From contig FTLJ01000005.1 of assembly GCA_900155495.1 (NCBI GenBank), positions 1 to 28,268 on the forward strand: a stretch of 28,268 nucleotides of DNA. Reading direction: 5' to 3'. A program made the translations under genes and the position numbers. The DNA is from Porogramme epimiltina. Taxonomy: Eukaryota > Basidiomycota > Agaricomycetes > Polyporales > Polyporaceae. Within the stretch, counting starts at the first letter, position 1; the number at the start of each line of letters is the position of its first letter. Under the pieces are notes generated by a model. It had not been told where the DNA came from. It did not search any database and saw only the letters and a program-made list of their open reading frames with translations. Shown here piece by piece: positions 10,346 to 20,807 of the stretch.

Positions 10346-10549
10346 TCAGACTTCGGTATGAAGGCATCTGTTCGATTGTTGGAACGCCGCTAATTTGCTT
10401 CCCCCGTAATCATTTGTAGACACCACCGTACAGGAGCGTACATAACCAAGCTGCGAGACTTCGCTAAGCTTGTACGCCAGATCCACAAAGGTGTGTGGGT
10501 TCATGAACAAGTCAATTAACTTACAAGGGCTAATATCTCCGTTTGTCAC
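10346..10549 (-). pseudogene. Possible short coding relic, family unknown
   Basis: A minus-strand frame of about 67 codons beginning at a GTG contains SPCKLIDLFMNPHTFVDLAY followed by KLSEVSQLGYVRSCTVV, which looks more protein-like than its surroundings. No start codon, partner exon or recognised domain was found. It lies upstream, in the same orientation, of the weak kinase-like relic and might belong to the same dead gene. Confidence 0.2.
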
Positions 10550-10559
10550 CCCCCCAATC

Positions 10560-11500
10560 TATGTAGACGAGTCATGCGTTAGGCGGGACGCATGCTATTC
10601 GATTTCTCACAAGGAGACTACACGGAAACGTGGTCCATTCGCGATATAACGACGGTAAAGGATTGGCAATGGATGGTAGGTGAATCTGCATTCGCAAATT
10701 AAATGATATTGAATATACGGTATAGCTTCCGAGCCCATTGTCTTGTTACGGACGAGTCAGTATCATGCTTCAACTCTGGGCCCAATGCTTCCCAAGAGCA
10801 TGTACAACACGAGATATAGTGGATACGGCAGCAAGCATAGCAACAAGCACGATGTTGTCCAAATTCAGGCACCACCCGCTGACGACACAGCCCGCGATCC
10901 GGCCCCACCCTCCGTACTCCCGAGCCTCAGGTGCCGACCTCCGACCGCTGCCCGCCCACACAGCCGCGCCCGACGACGTCGTCTCGGTAGTCCGGCATTC
11001 ATCCCGAGGTCCGCAATCAGCGAAAGAAGCACCTCCTCACTTGCCTTGGAGGAAGAAGACACGTCTCGGGCCCGCATCCGGTAACGAGCACACAAAACCG
11101 CCTCGAACAACGGTGCGGAGTCCGCAACTCTCGGAATGCGGATACGAAACTCCATGAATCGGGCGTGCTTCTCGACGCGATGCGCGTTGCCCGCTGTCAA
11201 CCGTGTTGGGCGGGTATCCCCATGGCGCGCGCCGTCCCGAGCAAGCCGCACGATGCAGCGGCCACCCCGACGCGACCAACGAGAAGCGTGTCACAACACG
11301 CGTGTACCTAGAGCACTCAATCGTGCCCGCTCGATCCCGCGCTGGCGAACCGGGTCCCGCTCGACGCGCTCCGTGAAAGAACCCCCAACGCACTTATCGC
11401 CCCCAAGCGTCAGGATGGGCGGGCCCGGAACCCACGACGACCGGTAATCACACCCCACAGGACGCACGCTCGAGCCCCACAGGACTCAACCCTGCGTCAT
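10560..11500. other. Intergenic region; composition begins to rise in G+C
   Basis: No gene can be supported. From about 10870 rightwards CpG density increases steadily. Open frames on both strands are short and Arg/Pro/Ser-rich, as expected from composition alone. Confidence 0.5.
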
Positions 11501-11866
11501 CCCATTAACTATCACTGCGCACCCGAGACGTACCCCGTCCCCCGAACCTTGCGAAGCAGGCACGGTACGCTCTGATCCCGGTCGGGGCGGACATACCCCG
11601 TGGGTCGTGGGTCGCACATACAGGGCCACAGGCCTCGGCCCACGGAAAACGAGTGTCAGACCCCACTCGACCATTGGGCACCCCAGCCCCAAGGGACGCA
11701 CTTCGCCGACGACACCAGGTCTGGAAGCAACAGCAGCCATTGGGGGAGCGCGAGCCTGCGAGGGCCCTCGCATCTCGCGTCCCGCAGCTCCGAGGGGGCG
11801 CAGATCCGGATCGCGAGCGCAGATCGCGGAGCGGGCGCGGGACGGGCGTCGGAGGGAGCTCCCCCG

Positions 11867-11890
11867 ACCCGCACCCGCACCCGCACCCGC
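11867..11890 (+). repeat. ACCCGC hexamer repeat, four perfect copies
   Basis: Four consecutive ACCCGC units. There is no coding or telomeric context; the unit is not the TTAGGG/CCCTAA repeat expected of basidiomycete telomeres. Confidence 0.85.
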
Positions 11891-13241
11891 AGCGTCCGAG
11901 CGAGTCTGCGCCCGTCCGAGAGCGACGATCCCGGCGCGGGAACGGAGGCGGGGGAAGCGCGGGTCTGAGCGGGCCTCGGTCTCGGGGCGGGTGGGCGCAG
12001 GCTTCTTCGCACTAGTATGTAGTTTCTCTGACAGCCCCGAGAAGGCACGCAGAGAGCCATCACCCGGCGGGAGGGGGATCTGCGGGGCAGAGCGGGCGTC
12101 GGTCCGGATGCTGCGGGGGGACGCGCCTCCGACGTCACTCGAGGGCTGGATATGCCCTTCGAAGAGGGGGAAGGTCCTTGCATTACGAACGTTGGAGGAA
12201 GAGGGTGGGAAGGACGCACATGGGCAGAAGGATGCGCGGGCACTGTTGGACGCCGGAGGAGAAAGCAGGGATGCTGTAAGGTTGGTCAATGCATCTGTGG
12301 TTTGGCATCTGATGACGCAGTACTGATGGACGTACCTCAGCTCTAGTCTCCGAGCAAGTCAATCGCCACCACGAGAAAGGAGTGGGTGGCAATAGTCGCA
12401 CGCCGAGTTCAAACATGTAGCTCGCGCCACCAGGACCTCCCGTCTTGTTGCAGACAAACATGCTATCAGACGCGGCGCCGCCTCAGGTCTGCAATGCCAA
12501 TCTCTATGTCAGCGATTGTCTGGGAACTAGCCTCGGCGTGAGACGAAAGCGCAGTCACTATCTCGCGATTGCGCGATCCTCCTCTGCCATGTCAAGATTT
12601 CTCAGAATATCCTCGCGACGATACATCCGAATCCTCCCGAGTCGCACCACATCCCTCTCGTTACCCCCACCCCTCTCGCCGCCCCAACAAAGCTAGGGCA
12701 GCACTCGCAGGAGTGCATCACAGCGCCCCGCGCGCGCCTTCGCAAATAGCCGCGAACAGCAAAACCCCCGCAGCGCACTGGCCCCAGCCCGGGGCGTTCG
12801 CAGCCCGACACGGGTAGCGCGGTGGCACCGATAGGGTTCCCTTCGCTGAATGGCCACCCCCTCGACGCGCCCGCGCGCCCCCGCTCACGTCACCGCGCAC
12901 TCGCGCGCACGCTTCTCGCCAGGGCCCGCCCGCGCCGCCGGCCGCGGCTGCCCAAGTGCGGGCGGGCCACATGACGCGCGCGCGCCGCGGCGGGTGGACG
13001 CGATAAGCTCAGGCTCGCGCGATGCCCGAGCGCCCCTGCGTCCGTCCGCACGTCCGTCCCCGCGGCGGAACTCTATGTCGGGCGGCGGAGGGTAAGTAAA
13101 GCGAGCGAGTGAGGGAGCGTGCGGACGGACGGGAGAGGATGGCACCCGCGGGCGCGCGCTTCGCGATCGGGTGCGACGCGCGAGCTCGAGAAGCCCGCGG
13201 GCGCAGGGCGGCCGATGCCAGGAGGGCCGGCCTCGAGGGCT

Positions 13242-13270
13242 GAACGTTCAACGTTCAACGTTCAATGTTC
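13242..13270 (+). repeat. Tandem AACGTTC heptamers
   Basis: GAACGTTC followed by AACGTTC, AACGTTC and AATGTTC. The unit contains the palindrome AACGTT, so each copy could bind a dimeric factor, though none is known to me. A shorter two-copy version (CGTTCAACGTTCAA) recurs at 23472-23485. Confidence 0.85.
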
Positions 13271-14384
13271 GCGTTCATTGCTCAGCTGCCGGTGCCGTGC
13301 CCACGGCGCGGGGCACGAGCTGCCGCCCCGGGCATCCCTGCGTGCCTGTGCGAACACGCCCCCTGTGCTAGCGCAACTGGGGCATGACGCTATAGTGCGC
13401 GAAGGGAGTGGGGGCCCTTCGACGTTCGAAGCCCTCGTTCGAATGTTCGAGCACGGTGCGTCGCGTCCGCCCCAGGCGGCGTCGGGAATGCGTCGCAGAC
13501 CATAATGGAGGTGGACACGGGGCGGAAGCGGAAGAGGCTCGGGGGCGGAGGCGTTCGAAGCGCAAATTAGTGCCCGGGGCGCGCTCTGGACACCGCTTGC
13601 AAGCGGAGGCTGGAGTCGAGGGCACAGGCGGACGTGCTCGTCGGTGGCCGAGTATGGCGAGCCGGTGGGGCGACGGGCGCCAAGTGCGCGGAGGCGTGCG
13701 CGCAGAAACGCCCCGCAGAACGCGATGGAAGGCGCAGAAGGCAGGGGCAGAGGGGGCGAAAACTCACGAGAACGTCGGAGGCGGGACCTGTATGCGCCCT
13801 GCCGCGCTGCGCTATCATTGTCGCGCGCGCGGCGCGCGCCCGCGCGAAGTGTAGCTTGTGCAGTTGCCGGCGATGGCGCTGGGCGCGACCAGCGCGTGGA
13901 TCTGAGGCCATCGCGCGGTGCTGGGGCCTTGAAAATCGCGACCGATGACCTGCGACGATCGTCTAGGGAGGTCAGCGACACAAGCTGGATCGCACATACG
14001 CGGCGGCACCCATCCGCCGCACTCACCCTGAGGATCGTCGGTGGGGCACAGCGCAGCAGGCGCGGCGCCCCCTCCCCGAGCACTCCAGTCCCCTCAAGTA
14101 CGCGAGCAGCGCGCACGGCGCGGCGGCGAGCGGGCGAGCCAGAGCGCACGAGTGTGGCCAAGACGGCCGCGAAGCGGATCGTCTCCCCCTGGAAAGGGGG
14201 GCGCGGGCGCGCGCCTCGGGCCTCGTGCCCGCGCGAGCACAAGGCGGCAGCGCGGCGTGCCCGCGCACGGTGAGAGGCTGAGAGCGGCCGCGCGCGCGGG
14301 GACCAATCGCGTCCCGCCGAAGACACCGGAGGCGCCACGGCGGGTGCGCGACGCTGCCGTCGGTCGCATCACCTGCGCGACGGC

Positions 14385-14396
14385 GGGAAGGGAAGG

Positions 14397-14429
<33 letters not shown>

Positions 14430-14465
14430 CTANNGGGGGAAGGGAAGGGCCCCCCCCCCCCCCCC
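14385..14465. other. Assembly gap (NN) between two near-identical GGGAAGGGAAGG-polyC flanks
   Basis: Left flank: GGGAAGGGAAGGAC (14385-14398) leading into a 31-base C run ending at 14428, then GCTA. Two N bases follow at 14433-14434. Right flank: GGGAAGGGAAGGGC (14437-14450) leading into a 16-base C run ending at 14465. The 14-mers differ at one base. The simplest reading is that two overlapping contigs were joined with a token gap because the C run could not be resolved. Confidence 0.8.
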
Positions 14466-15050
14466 GCGCGTCCATGCCTGCGATTTTTTTCGCGCGCCAA
14501 CGCCCGCGCAAGGCGGCGGCGGCGGAAAACCTGTCTGCGCGCGGGCTTCGCGCGAGCCCCACACCTCCTGCCGCAGGTTCAGACAGCGAGCGCGAGGATG
14601 CCGTACGCCGCGAGGTTCCGCCGCGCCCGGCCACAGCGGCACAGGCCAGGTGCCCCCGTCGCCCCCCGCCCGCGGAACGTTCCATCACGGACGGCGCGGG
14701 GGCGCCTCGCGCCTCGTGTGCGCGCACACAACGGCCGTCGAAGCTCGCAGCTCGCGCAGGCTCAGCGTTGTGTCGGACACGCGCACCCCCAGCGCCGCGC
14801 GGGCTCGGACATCATCATTATCATCATCACGCTTCGGACGCGGGCTCGCGCGGGCCCCGCGCTCGCTCCCGCGCGCCGCCCCGTTCGAAGCCTGCACGGA
14901 CGCGCAGATCTGCGGCGGGAGGACGCGGACACAGACACGGCGACGGCCGCGCGGGCGGGTGCGGGCGCCCGTCACGGACTCACGGACTCAGGGTGTGCGC
15001 GGAGGGGTGCGTATGTCGCGCGCGAGTGTTTTCCGCGACGTACTGTGCCT

Positions 15051-15079
15051 GGGGATGGAGGGAGGGGAGGGAGAGGGGG
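15051..15079 (+). repeat. G-run cluster with G-quadruplex potential
   Basis: Five runs of at least three G separated by loops of one to four bases within 29 bases on the plus strand. This fits the standard G3+N1-7 quadruplex pattern. Folding is predicted from pattern only. Confidence 0.7.
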
Positions 15080-15602
15080 CGCCGATTGGCCCGCGCGATC
15101 GCGATGGGGCGAGGGGGCGCAGGGCAGAAGCCGGCAATAGAGATCAGGGGTGCGGAGAACAAACAGAACGCGGGATCTGGGCGGCCACACGGCGGACGTC
15201 ATCGCGCGTAGCGGGAGGCGCGAGGAATGGAAACGGGGCTCGCGGTGTGCGGCGACCCACGGGAGCGCGCGGGGCGTGGCAGCGGCCGATGCGTGCGCGG
15301 CGGAGGGGGGGCCTGGGGTGGTGACGACGCGGCCGACACACGTCGAGGGGAGGGGCAGGAGGGGCCACCGCCGCTGCCCTAGCGCGACGCGCCCAGCAAT
15401 CTCCGCGCGGCCCAGCTCAGTGTGGCATCGACAGGCCGAACATCACGAACACGAAGGCCCGCGACCGCAACAGCCACCCGCGCGAAATTAATGGGCGCCC
15501 GACGTCGACGCGCCCCACGGCCAGGCGCGCCTCGGACGGACAGACGTACATATGTACTCACTCATTCCGCGCAGGGCGCCCCGACGCGGGGCCCGACCCA
15601 GG

Positions 15603-15626
15603 CCAGGACCAGGACCAGGACCAGAA
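15603..15626 (+). repeat. CCAGGA hexamer repeat, about four copies
   Basis: Three perfect CCAGGA units followed by CCAGAA. It is non-coding as far as can be judged. Confidence 0.85.
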
Positions 15627-18289
15627 CCCGAAGACGCGCGCGCATATGCGGGGGCACGTCCACATAACCCGAGCGAGGGACGGACGATCCGTCGAAGTCG
15701 ACGGGAAGGGCAGAGGGCTCGGGGGCAGCACTCGCAGCGCAGGCCACAGGGCCCGGCGGCGCGGGCGCGCGCTCGCCCACCTTAAAGCCACATCGCGCAT
15801 CTCGATCCCTGACTCGACGATGTCTGCGTACGCGGGCAGGCCGCGAGGGCGGGCGGACGCGTCCAGGCCCGCGCGCGTCCTCGCCGCGCGACGCTCAAGC
15901 GAGCGAAGCACGACGAGGGCGCGCGCGGGTGTGCGGCGGCGCGCAGAGATAGCGTATAAGGACGGGCGGGTGGAAAGAAAAGAAAGGTCTGTGCGCGTAC
16001 GCGAGGGCGAGAAGGGGGGCGCACGAGGCGGCGCCTGCCGCGCGCGCGGCGTGATGCACGGCGTGCGCGATTGGGTCGCGTGGGCGCGGTGTTCTGCAGA
16101 CTCTCGCGAGCTACAGGCTTACAGCATACGCAGCTGAGTGGGCAGCAGCAGCAGCAGCTGGGGGGGATCTGTCCGTCGTGCGCGGAGCAGCGCGGCGGCG
16201 CGCAGGTGGTTTCAATAGCTGCCTTCTGGTGTGCGACGGTGGCCGAGTGGTGGGTGGGCCGCGCGCTCGGGATTGGAACGGAGATGGCCAGAGAAGAGAA
16301 TCGAGGGAACGAGGCGCGCTAGCATTAGCTTCCAGAGAACATGTAGGATGACCTGTGCCATCACTGGGTGAGCGCCCTCAAGACTCTGTCAGAGGATAGA
16401 TATCGGCACAGGAGGACGTACTGACGGCGAGTCCAGACCACGCGTAGGTGGGCTGTAGACTTTGTTCGTCAGTCAGGACCGTGTTTGAGGTCGACAGGCG
16501 TAAAGGCTCTATAATCAGATGCGCATACAGGGCAGCAGCGTACGTGAAGCTTTAGCCGACGTTAGAAAGGCCACAGAAAGGCCATACATGGCGAGATGCG
16601 AGCGCTCGTGACCTCTAAGTGCAGTCATCGGTCAGTACCCGCGACACACGCACTGCGAGAACATGACGTCGCGCGTTCGCCCGCGGCCCCTCGTACTCAC
16701 AGGACACATAAACACAAAACACACCCAGCCAATTGCGCGGCGCCTGCCGTCCGTCGCGCGCCGGCGAGGCGGTGCACGGTGCAGCAGAGGATGACGGCGC
16801 GCGTGTGCGGGAGCCACAGCGGCGGTGTGGGCTCGCGGGCGCGCGGCCAGGCGAATGGGGGCGCGCACGCCCCCCCACCCCCCTCTGCTCCGCGTCCGAG
16901 GGCGATATTGAAATGGAGATAGCCAGGGAACGGGCGGACGGCGGACGGGCACGAGGCGGGGCAGGCGCGCGCTGGCCACACCGTGTGCGCGGCGGAATGT
17001 GCGAGCGAAGAAGCCTGCATCAGTGATGCCGGTGTCAGGCAGGCAGGGCGATAGACGCGATGCGGGCTGCCTGTACGAGAGCGCGTCGAGCGATCGGAGG
17101 GCGGCTGCTGGGGCTTGCGTACTTGAGTGGGGCGGGCTGCTCGCTCTGGGCTTGAGAATATAGCGGAGCGCACGGACGGTGGGCGGGATCGTATCGCGCA
17201 CGCGCGCGACGGTAGTTGGAGGGGCCTAGACGTAAAGCCTATAGTTAGTTACGAGGCAAAGGCGGAGGAAGCCTGCCCGATGGGCGGGCAGATTGTGGAA
17301 AGGACGACGGAAAGACCATGACGAGCGGCGTGCAGACGCGTCTGGGCCACAGGGCACGGCTATTAGGTACAACGCGCGGGAGCAGAGCAAGAAGCCGGCG
17401 GGAGGAGTGCCCAAATAAGGGAATGCCACACGGAAGCCTGCAGTCGATACGTCGGTTAGGCGCTAGAGCGGCCTGCGGGGCCAGTCAGCTGCGCGGCTCG
17501 AAAGAAACCGGGCTGGGGCGCCTGACCAACGGACGCGAGCTGCGGCACTCCGTCAGCCAAAGCGAGGCTGGTGCGTCCAGCTCTCGCGTGGCGGAGAACG
17601 CGCGGAGGAGCGCGGGCGCACGAGAGTGGCTGGAGAGAATAGCAATCGAGTGCACTCACCGGTGCACGGCCACGTCCTCGCGGGAGATCCTCGCTGCAGG
17701 CCCTGCGCGGCCACCCACAGGGCGGACGATCCCATCCGCGAACGCGAAGCCGCCCGTGCATGGGAACCCAGCACTGGTCGTGCTCGCGTTTGCGCCCTGC
17801 ACTCGTCGACTACGCTCGAAGAAGAAAAGGCCCCGCTCGAATCGGAAAGAAGGAGCAACCACGGAGGGCGAGACCGCGCTACGCGACGCCAGCCGCAGAA
17901 AGCAGGCACTGACTTGCGCACCGGGAGGGCCAGCGGCAGCCTCGTGGCAGGACGGGCACGCGCAGTGCGCATATATCGAGCAGGCCAGCAGCACGCGCGC
18001 CCACGGTCGAACAAGGCACGCGCCGTCCGAGGGACCGAGGAAGCCAGCGGGAGGCAGCGAAGCCAGGGGTCGCGCAGGCCCAGGCTTCACTGAACCTACG
18101 CCGCCGCAGGAGCGATCGTGATCAGGCCCGTGGGCGCAGGAGCAGCATATGTCCACCGTGCCGCCTTCCAGGACACGGTCCCGCGCCGCGCCGTGCACGC
18201 CCGTGTCCCGGAGACATCCACCTCCCGTAAGATGCCGGCCGCACAACTTGCGCGCGACGGGCTGCACGGCCGATCGCGCGCAATGCGGC

Positions 18290-18331
18290 TGGCAAATGGC
18301 AAATGACAGGTGGCAGGTGGCAGATGGCGAG
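18290..18331 (+). repeat. Degenerate heptamer repeat (TGGCARR-type), six copies
   Basis: TGGCAAA twice, then TGACAGG, TGGCAGG, TGGCAGA and TGGCGAG, all in 7-base register. It is a small minisatellite in non-coding DNA. Confidence 0.8.
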
Positions 18332-18769
18332 CGGAATGACTGGCGTGCGAGGAAGCTCGCTGCCCGTCCGGGGGCGGGTGCGCGCGCGCGAGGGGCAGGC
18401 AGGCCCGGCGCCCCCGACGCAGCCCATATCGGGGCGCAGCGGCGCCCACCGTCCAGGAAGCCCGCGCTGCAGCACGCACTGTAGATCGGCCCGGCGGGGC
18501 GTTGGGCGTGTGGGTCCCCCCCGCACCCCCCAGCACAAACTCAATGGGCTCGGGTGAACGCGATCGGGCGGGGGGCAACCTGCTGACCGCGCGCGGCTGG
18601 TGTGCGTGTCGCCCCGATTCGGCTCCCGGTGCGGGGTGTGTGCGCGCAGGCCAGCCGCGGCTCGTTATTCTCGGCGATGTGGGGAGGCGCGTCAGGCGCG
18701 TCGGCCACGGGACGCAGTCGATTCAACGCGTGCGGCTCGCCCGCACTTGGCAGACGAAGAAGTGTGCTC

Positions 18770-19130
18770 GTTTACGATTGATGAGGTAACGAAGAAATCG
18801 TTCTTAATGACAGAGCTTTGGCAGGGGCGCTTGTGACGACGAACGAACCCCGTGGGAATAAATTTCGCAATCCGCTTACTTTGTGTAAACGATTATATAA
18901 GCTGATGTAAGAAACTTTCTTACTGCCATCAACTCTGCCCCAACCCCAGCCTAGGGTCAAAGTCCGTGAGTTGAGCGCCCTTCGCACCGCTACCCGCTCT
19001 TGTCTCCACCTTCGCCGCTTCTACTGCTGAGTCCTTGTACTATCCCTGCTTTCCTCGCTGTCGCCTCCCTTCACTGCTCATATCAATCTTCCACCCATCC
19101 AGTGTTCGGTTTTCTGTTCCCCACCAATTG
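18770..19130 (+). promoter_or_regulatory. AT-rich, promoter-like island with TATATAA and a pyrimidine-rich leader
   Basis: This patch stands out from the GC-rich DNA around it. TATATAA lies at 18894-18900, followed at 18906-18922 by a perfect inverted repeat (GTAAGAAA, one base, TTTCTTAC). From about 18925 to 19130 the plus strand is C/T-rich, as in many fungal 5' leaders. Together these suggest a plus-strand promoter for the broken gene downstream. Against this, a minus-strand coding-looking exon ends at 19133, in which case the same DNA would be its 3' flank. Confidence 0.4.
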
Positions 19131-19132
19131 AA

Positions 19133-19470
19133 TTACATATCCCGACCCTCAGCTCGCCCTTGGTAGTATGTTTCTGCAGGTGATATCTCCATGCGATCAG
19201 GCCCGTCCTCGTCTTCTTCTCCATCACACGCAGCAGCAGCCATCGCACCAAGGTCCTCCACAGATACCGACGACGACAGGCTCGAGCGCCGCCGGGCTGC
19301 CATCACGTCGGGCAGAGCGGCAGCGACCCTGCCCTCGAGCGGCTTCGTGCACTCGCACCGGCGGAACATCATGTGCGCGACGAGGTGCGCAATGGAGCGC
19401 GTCCAGCCCTTGACGCTGACGGGCGGCAGGCCCGCGATGGGCAGCATCGGCGTGTGCGTCTTGAGGCCTG
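19133..19470 (-). CDS. Coding-looking exon or remnant on the minus strand, function unknown
   Basis: The frame reads THTPMLPIAGLPPVS, then KGWTRSIAHLVAHMMFRR, then a Ser cluster SSLSSSVSVEDLGAM and an acidic tail, ending at TAA (19133-19135). Codons such as CTG CCC ATC GCG GGC CTG show the strong third-position G/C bias of a real exon. A clean acceptor, GGGTTCAG, ends at 19471, suggesting an upstream exon; alternatively translation starts at the ATG at 19447-19445, giving 104 aa. Any upstream exon would fall inside the opposing plus-strand pseudogene, so this may be the surviving 3' exon of a truncated gene. I do not recognise the family. The plus strand is also open here (19191-19829), so the strand call is not certain. 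Confidence 0.45.
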
Positions 19471-20052
19471 AACCCAATGGGGCCCGGCCATACCTCACCC
19501 CCGTCTACTTCACCCCCAAGCCGTCAACTTCCTACGAGGCTCCACTTCCCGCGCCGTCCACATCACCCCACGTACAACATTTCTGCTGCCCCAATTCCCT
19601 CCACGTCTTCTTCGTCCCTGCCGAAGCACAAACACATCAAACCCACTGCGAAACGGCGACACTCGGTCATCGTCACGCCCTCACGCAACCGTGCAAAAGA
19701 GGTCCCCGAGGAAGAGCCCGTGCTCGCATGGTAAAACACGCGCGAGGCTGCGACAACCGACTTCGGCTCGTTCGGGCTCCTTCCGAGCGTGCTTGCCGAC
19801 GAGCGGAAGGTCGACGATGTAGGGACTGAGCTGGGTTCGCAGAACAAGCTCTTCGACGCGCTGCGCGAGAGTGTTCAGGTGTGGCCGGACCCGGTGCCTG
19901 CGGAGGTGAAGATGGAGACGGGCGAGGATGGGTATTGGACAGAGAAGGCGGGCGAGGCGGAGGCGTACATCTGCGACGTCGTATATGGCGACGTCGATGG
20001 TTACGCCTACGTGAGGAGTTTGGCTGAGCTCTTGGCTCCCCCGTATGCAGTG

Positions 20053-20107
20053 GTGAGTGCACTCTCCACAGGTCAAGGGACATCGCCTTATCTCATCTTT
20101 CTTCCAG
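20053..20107 (+). other. Intron 1 of the broken gene (55 bp)
   Basis: Donor GTGAGT at 20053 and acceptor CTTCCAG at 20107, phase 0, joining PPYAV to QQNGEPPTYG. Splice signals are fully normal, which shows that the locus was once a working spliced gene. Confidence 0.8.
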
Positions 20108-20575
20108 CAACAAAATGGAGAACCCCCGACGTACGGCGACCTAAGGATGCCCGTCACACAGTGGGTGGAGGCGAACATCGTGGACCCGCTCACGGGCGGC
20201 TGCCATCGCGTCCTCCACGAGACTGCGAAACTCCTGAATGGACTGCCACCCACCCCGCCCCTCTCGCCCCCACCGACGCCCCCCTCCACCGACTCCCCCG
20301 CGCCCTTATGCCACCCCCCGCTGCCGATCTACATCGCGCGCCAGATCGACCTCTCCCCGCATGTGTACCTCGCGGCCGCGGCCGCGCACGCGACGTTCCA
20401 CGCGATCTACGCGGACAAGGTCGACCTCGCCGCGCTGCTTCGCACGTCCGACGAGCTCTTCCACGCTGAGAATGTGTAGACGGGCAAGGCGTACTGCGAA
20501 CGGCGCTGGCGCGAGATGGACGACATGCTCGCACAGGGCACTGCTGCCAAGAACGCCGTGGCGTACCTCCGGTGG

Positions 20576-20726
20576 GTAATCACAGAGGCTTCCGCCGGCT
20601 GTGGTGTGGGCGCGCACGGCTGGTGTGGGCGCGCGCGGCTGGTGGGAGCGCGCGCGGCTGGCGAGGGTGCGGGTTCGGGTGGGGGTGCGTCGGAAGAGGG
20701 GGATAATGCTGGCATACGCTCTCCAG
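20576..20726 (+). other. Intron 2 of the broken gene (151 bp), enlarged by tandem repeats
   Basis: Donor GTAATC at 20576 after AVAYLRW; acceptor CTCTCCAG at 20726 before VAAQETLRLAK. About 60 bases of the intron are imperfect copies of a 19-21 bp unit, GGCTGGTGTGGGCGCGCGC, at 20597-20617, 20618-20636 and 20637-20655, with a fourth, degenerate copy after. Repeat growth explains why it is three times longer than neighbouring introns. Confidence 0.65.
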
Positions 20727-20783
20727 GTCGCGGCACAGGAGACTCTCCGGCTGGCAAAGGGCGTGGAAATGAAGAACGGCGAC

Positions 20784-20807
20784 GCAGAAGCAGAGGCAGA
20801 GGCAGAG
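20784..20807 (+). repeat. GCAGAR hexamer repeat in the last exon of the broken gene
   Basis: GCAGAA followed by three GCAGAG units, encoding an Ala-Glu repeat in the exon-3 frame. Confidence 0.8.

Larger units (their letters stand above)
11501..14384. other. GC-rich, CpG-rich region without supported genes
   Basis: Overlapping open frames of 100-360 codons exist on both strands at once (for example 11486-12289 minus with 11607-12326 plus, and 13262-14338 minus). All are dominated by Arg, Ala, Pro, Gly and Ser with no domain, which is the signature of GC-rich DNA lacking stops rather than genes. A brief less GC-rich patch occurs at about 12240-12480. Confidence 0.55.
14466..18769. other. GC-rich gene desert with simple repeats
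   Basis: No supported gene. Long open frames (the longest crosses the N gap) are compositional. Visible structure: a CAT-rich patch near 14811-14830, a G-run cluster at 15051-15079, CCAGGA hexamers at 15603-15626, a GCA run at 16143-16158, and heptamers at 18290-18331. A less GC-rich patch lies at about 16320-16620; I found no tRNA-like or coding structure in it. Confidence 0.55.

Noticed and set aside
11486..12326. Overlapping open frames of 267 (minus) and 239 (plus) codons
   Set aside because: Both strands are open over the same DNA and both products are Arg/Pro/Ser/Ala-rich without domains, as expected from composition.
13262..14338. 358-codon minus-strand open frame
   Set aside because: Its Arg/Ala/Pro/Ser-dominated product has no motif; a low stop frequency in GC-rich DNA explains it.
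14041..15324. 427-codon plus-strand open frame
   Set aside because: It crosses the N gap and the duplicated poly-C flanks, so its frame is not meaningful.
8421..18769. tRNA, rRNA or CRISPR elements
   Set aside because: TTCGA-type T-loop fragments occur (for example near 13421-13450) but no cloverleaf could be completed; there are no spaced direct repeats and no rRNA-like sequence.
19731..19787. A 57-bp intron removing the TAA of the broken gene
   Set aside because: It keeps the frame, but the donor GTAAAA and acceptor CCGAG are poor and the segment DFGSFGLLP inside it looks coding; not adopted, though not excluded.
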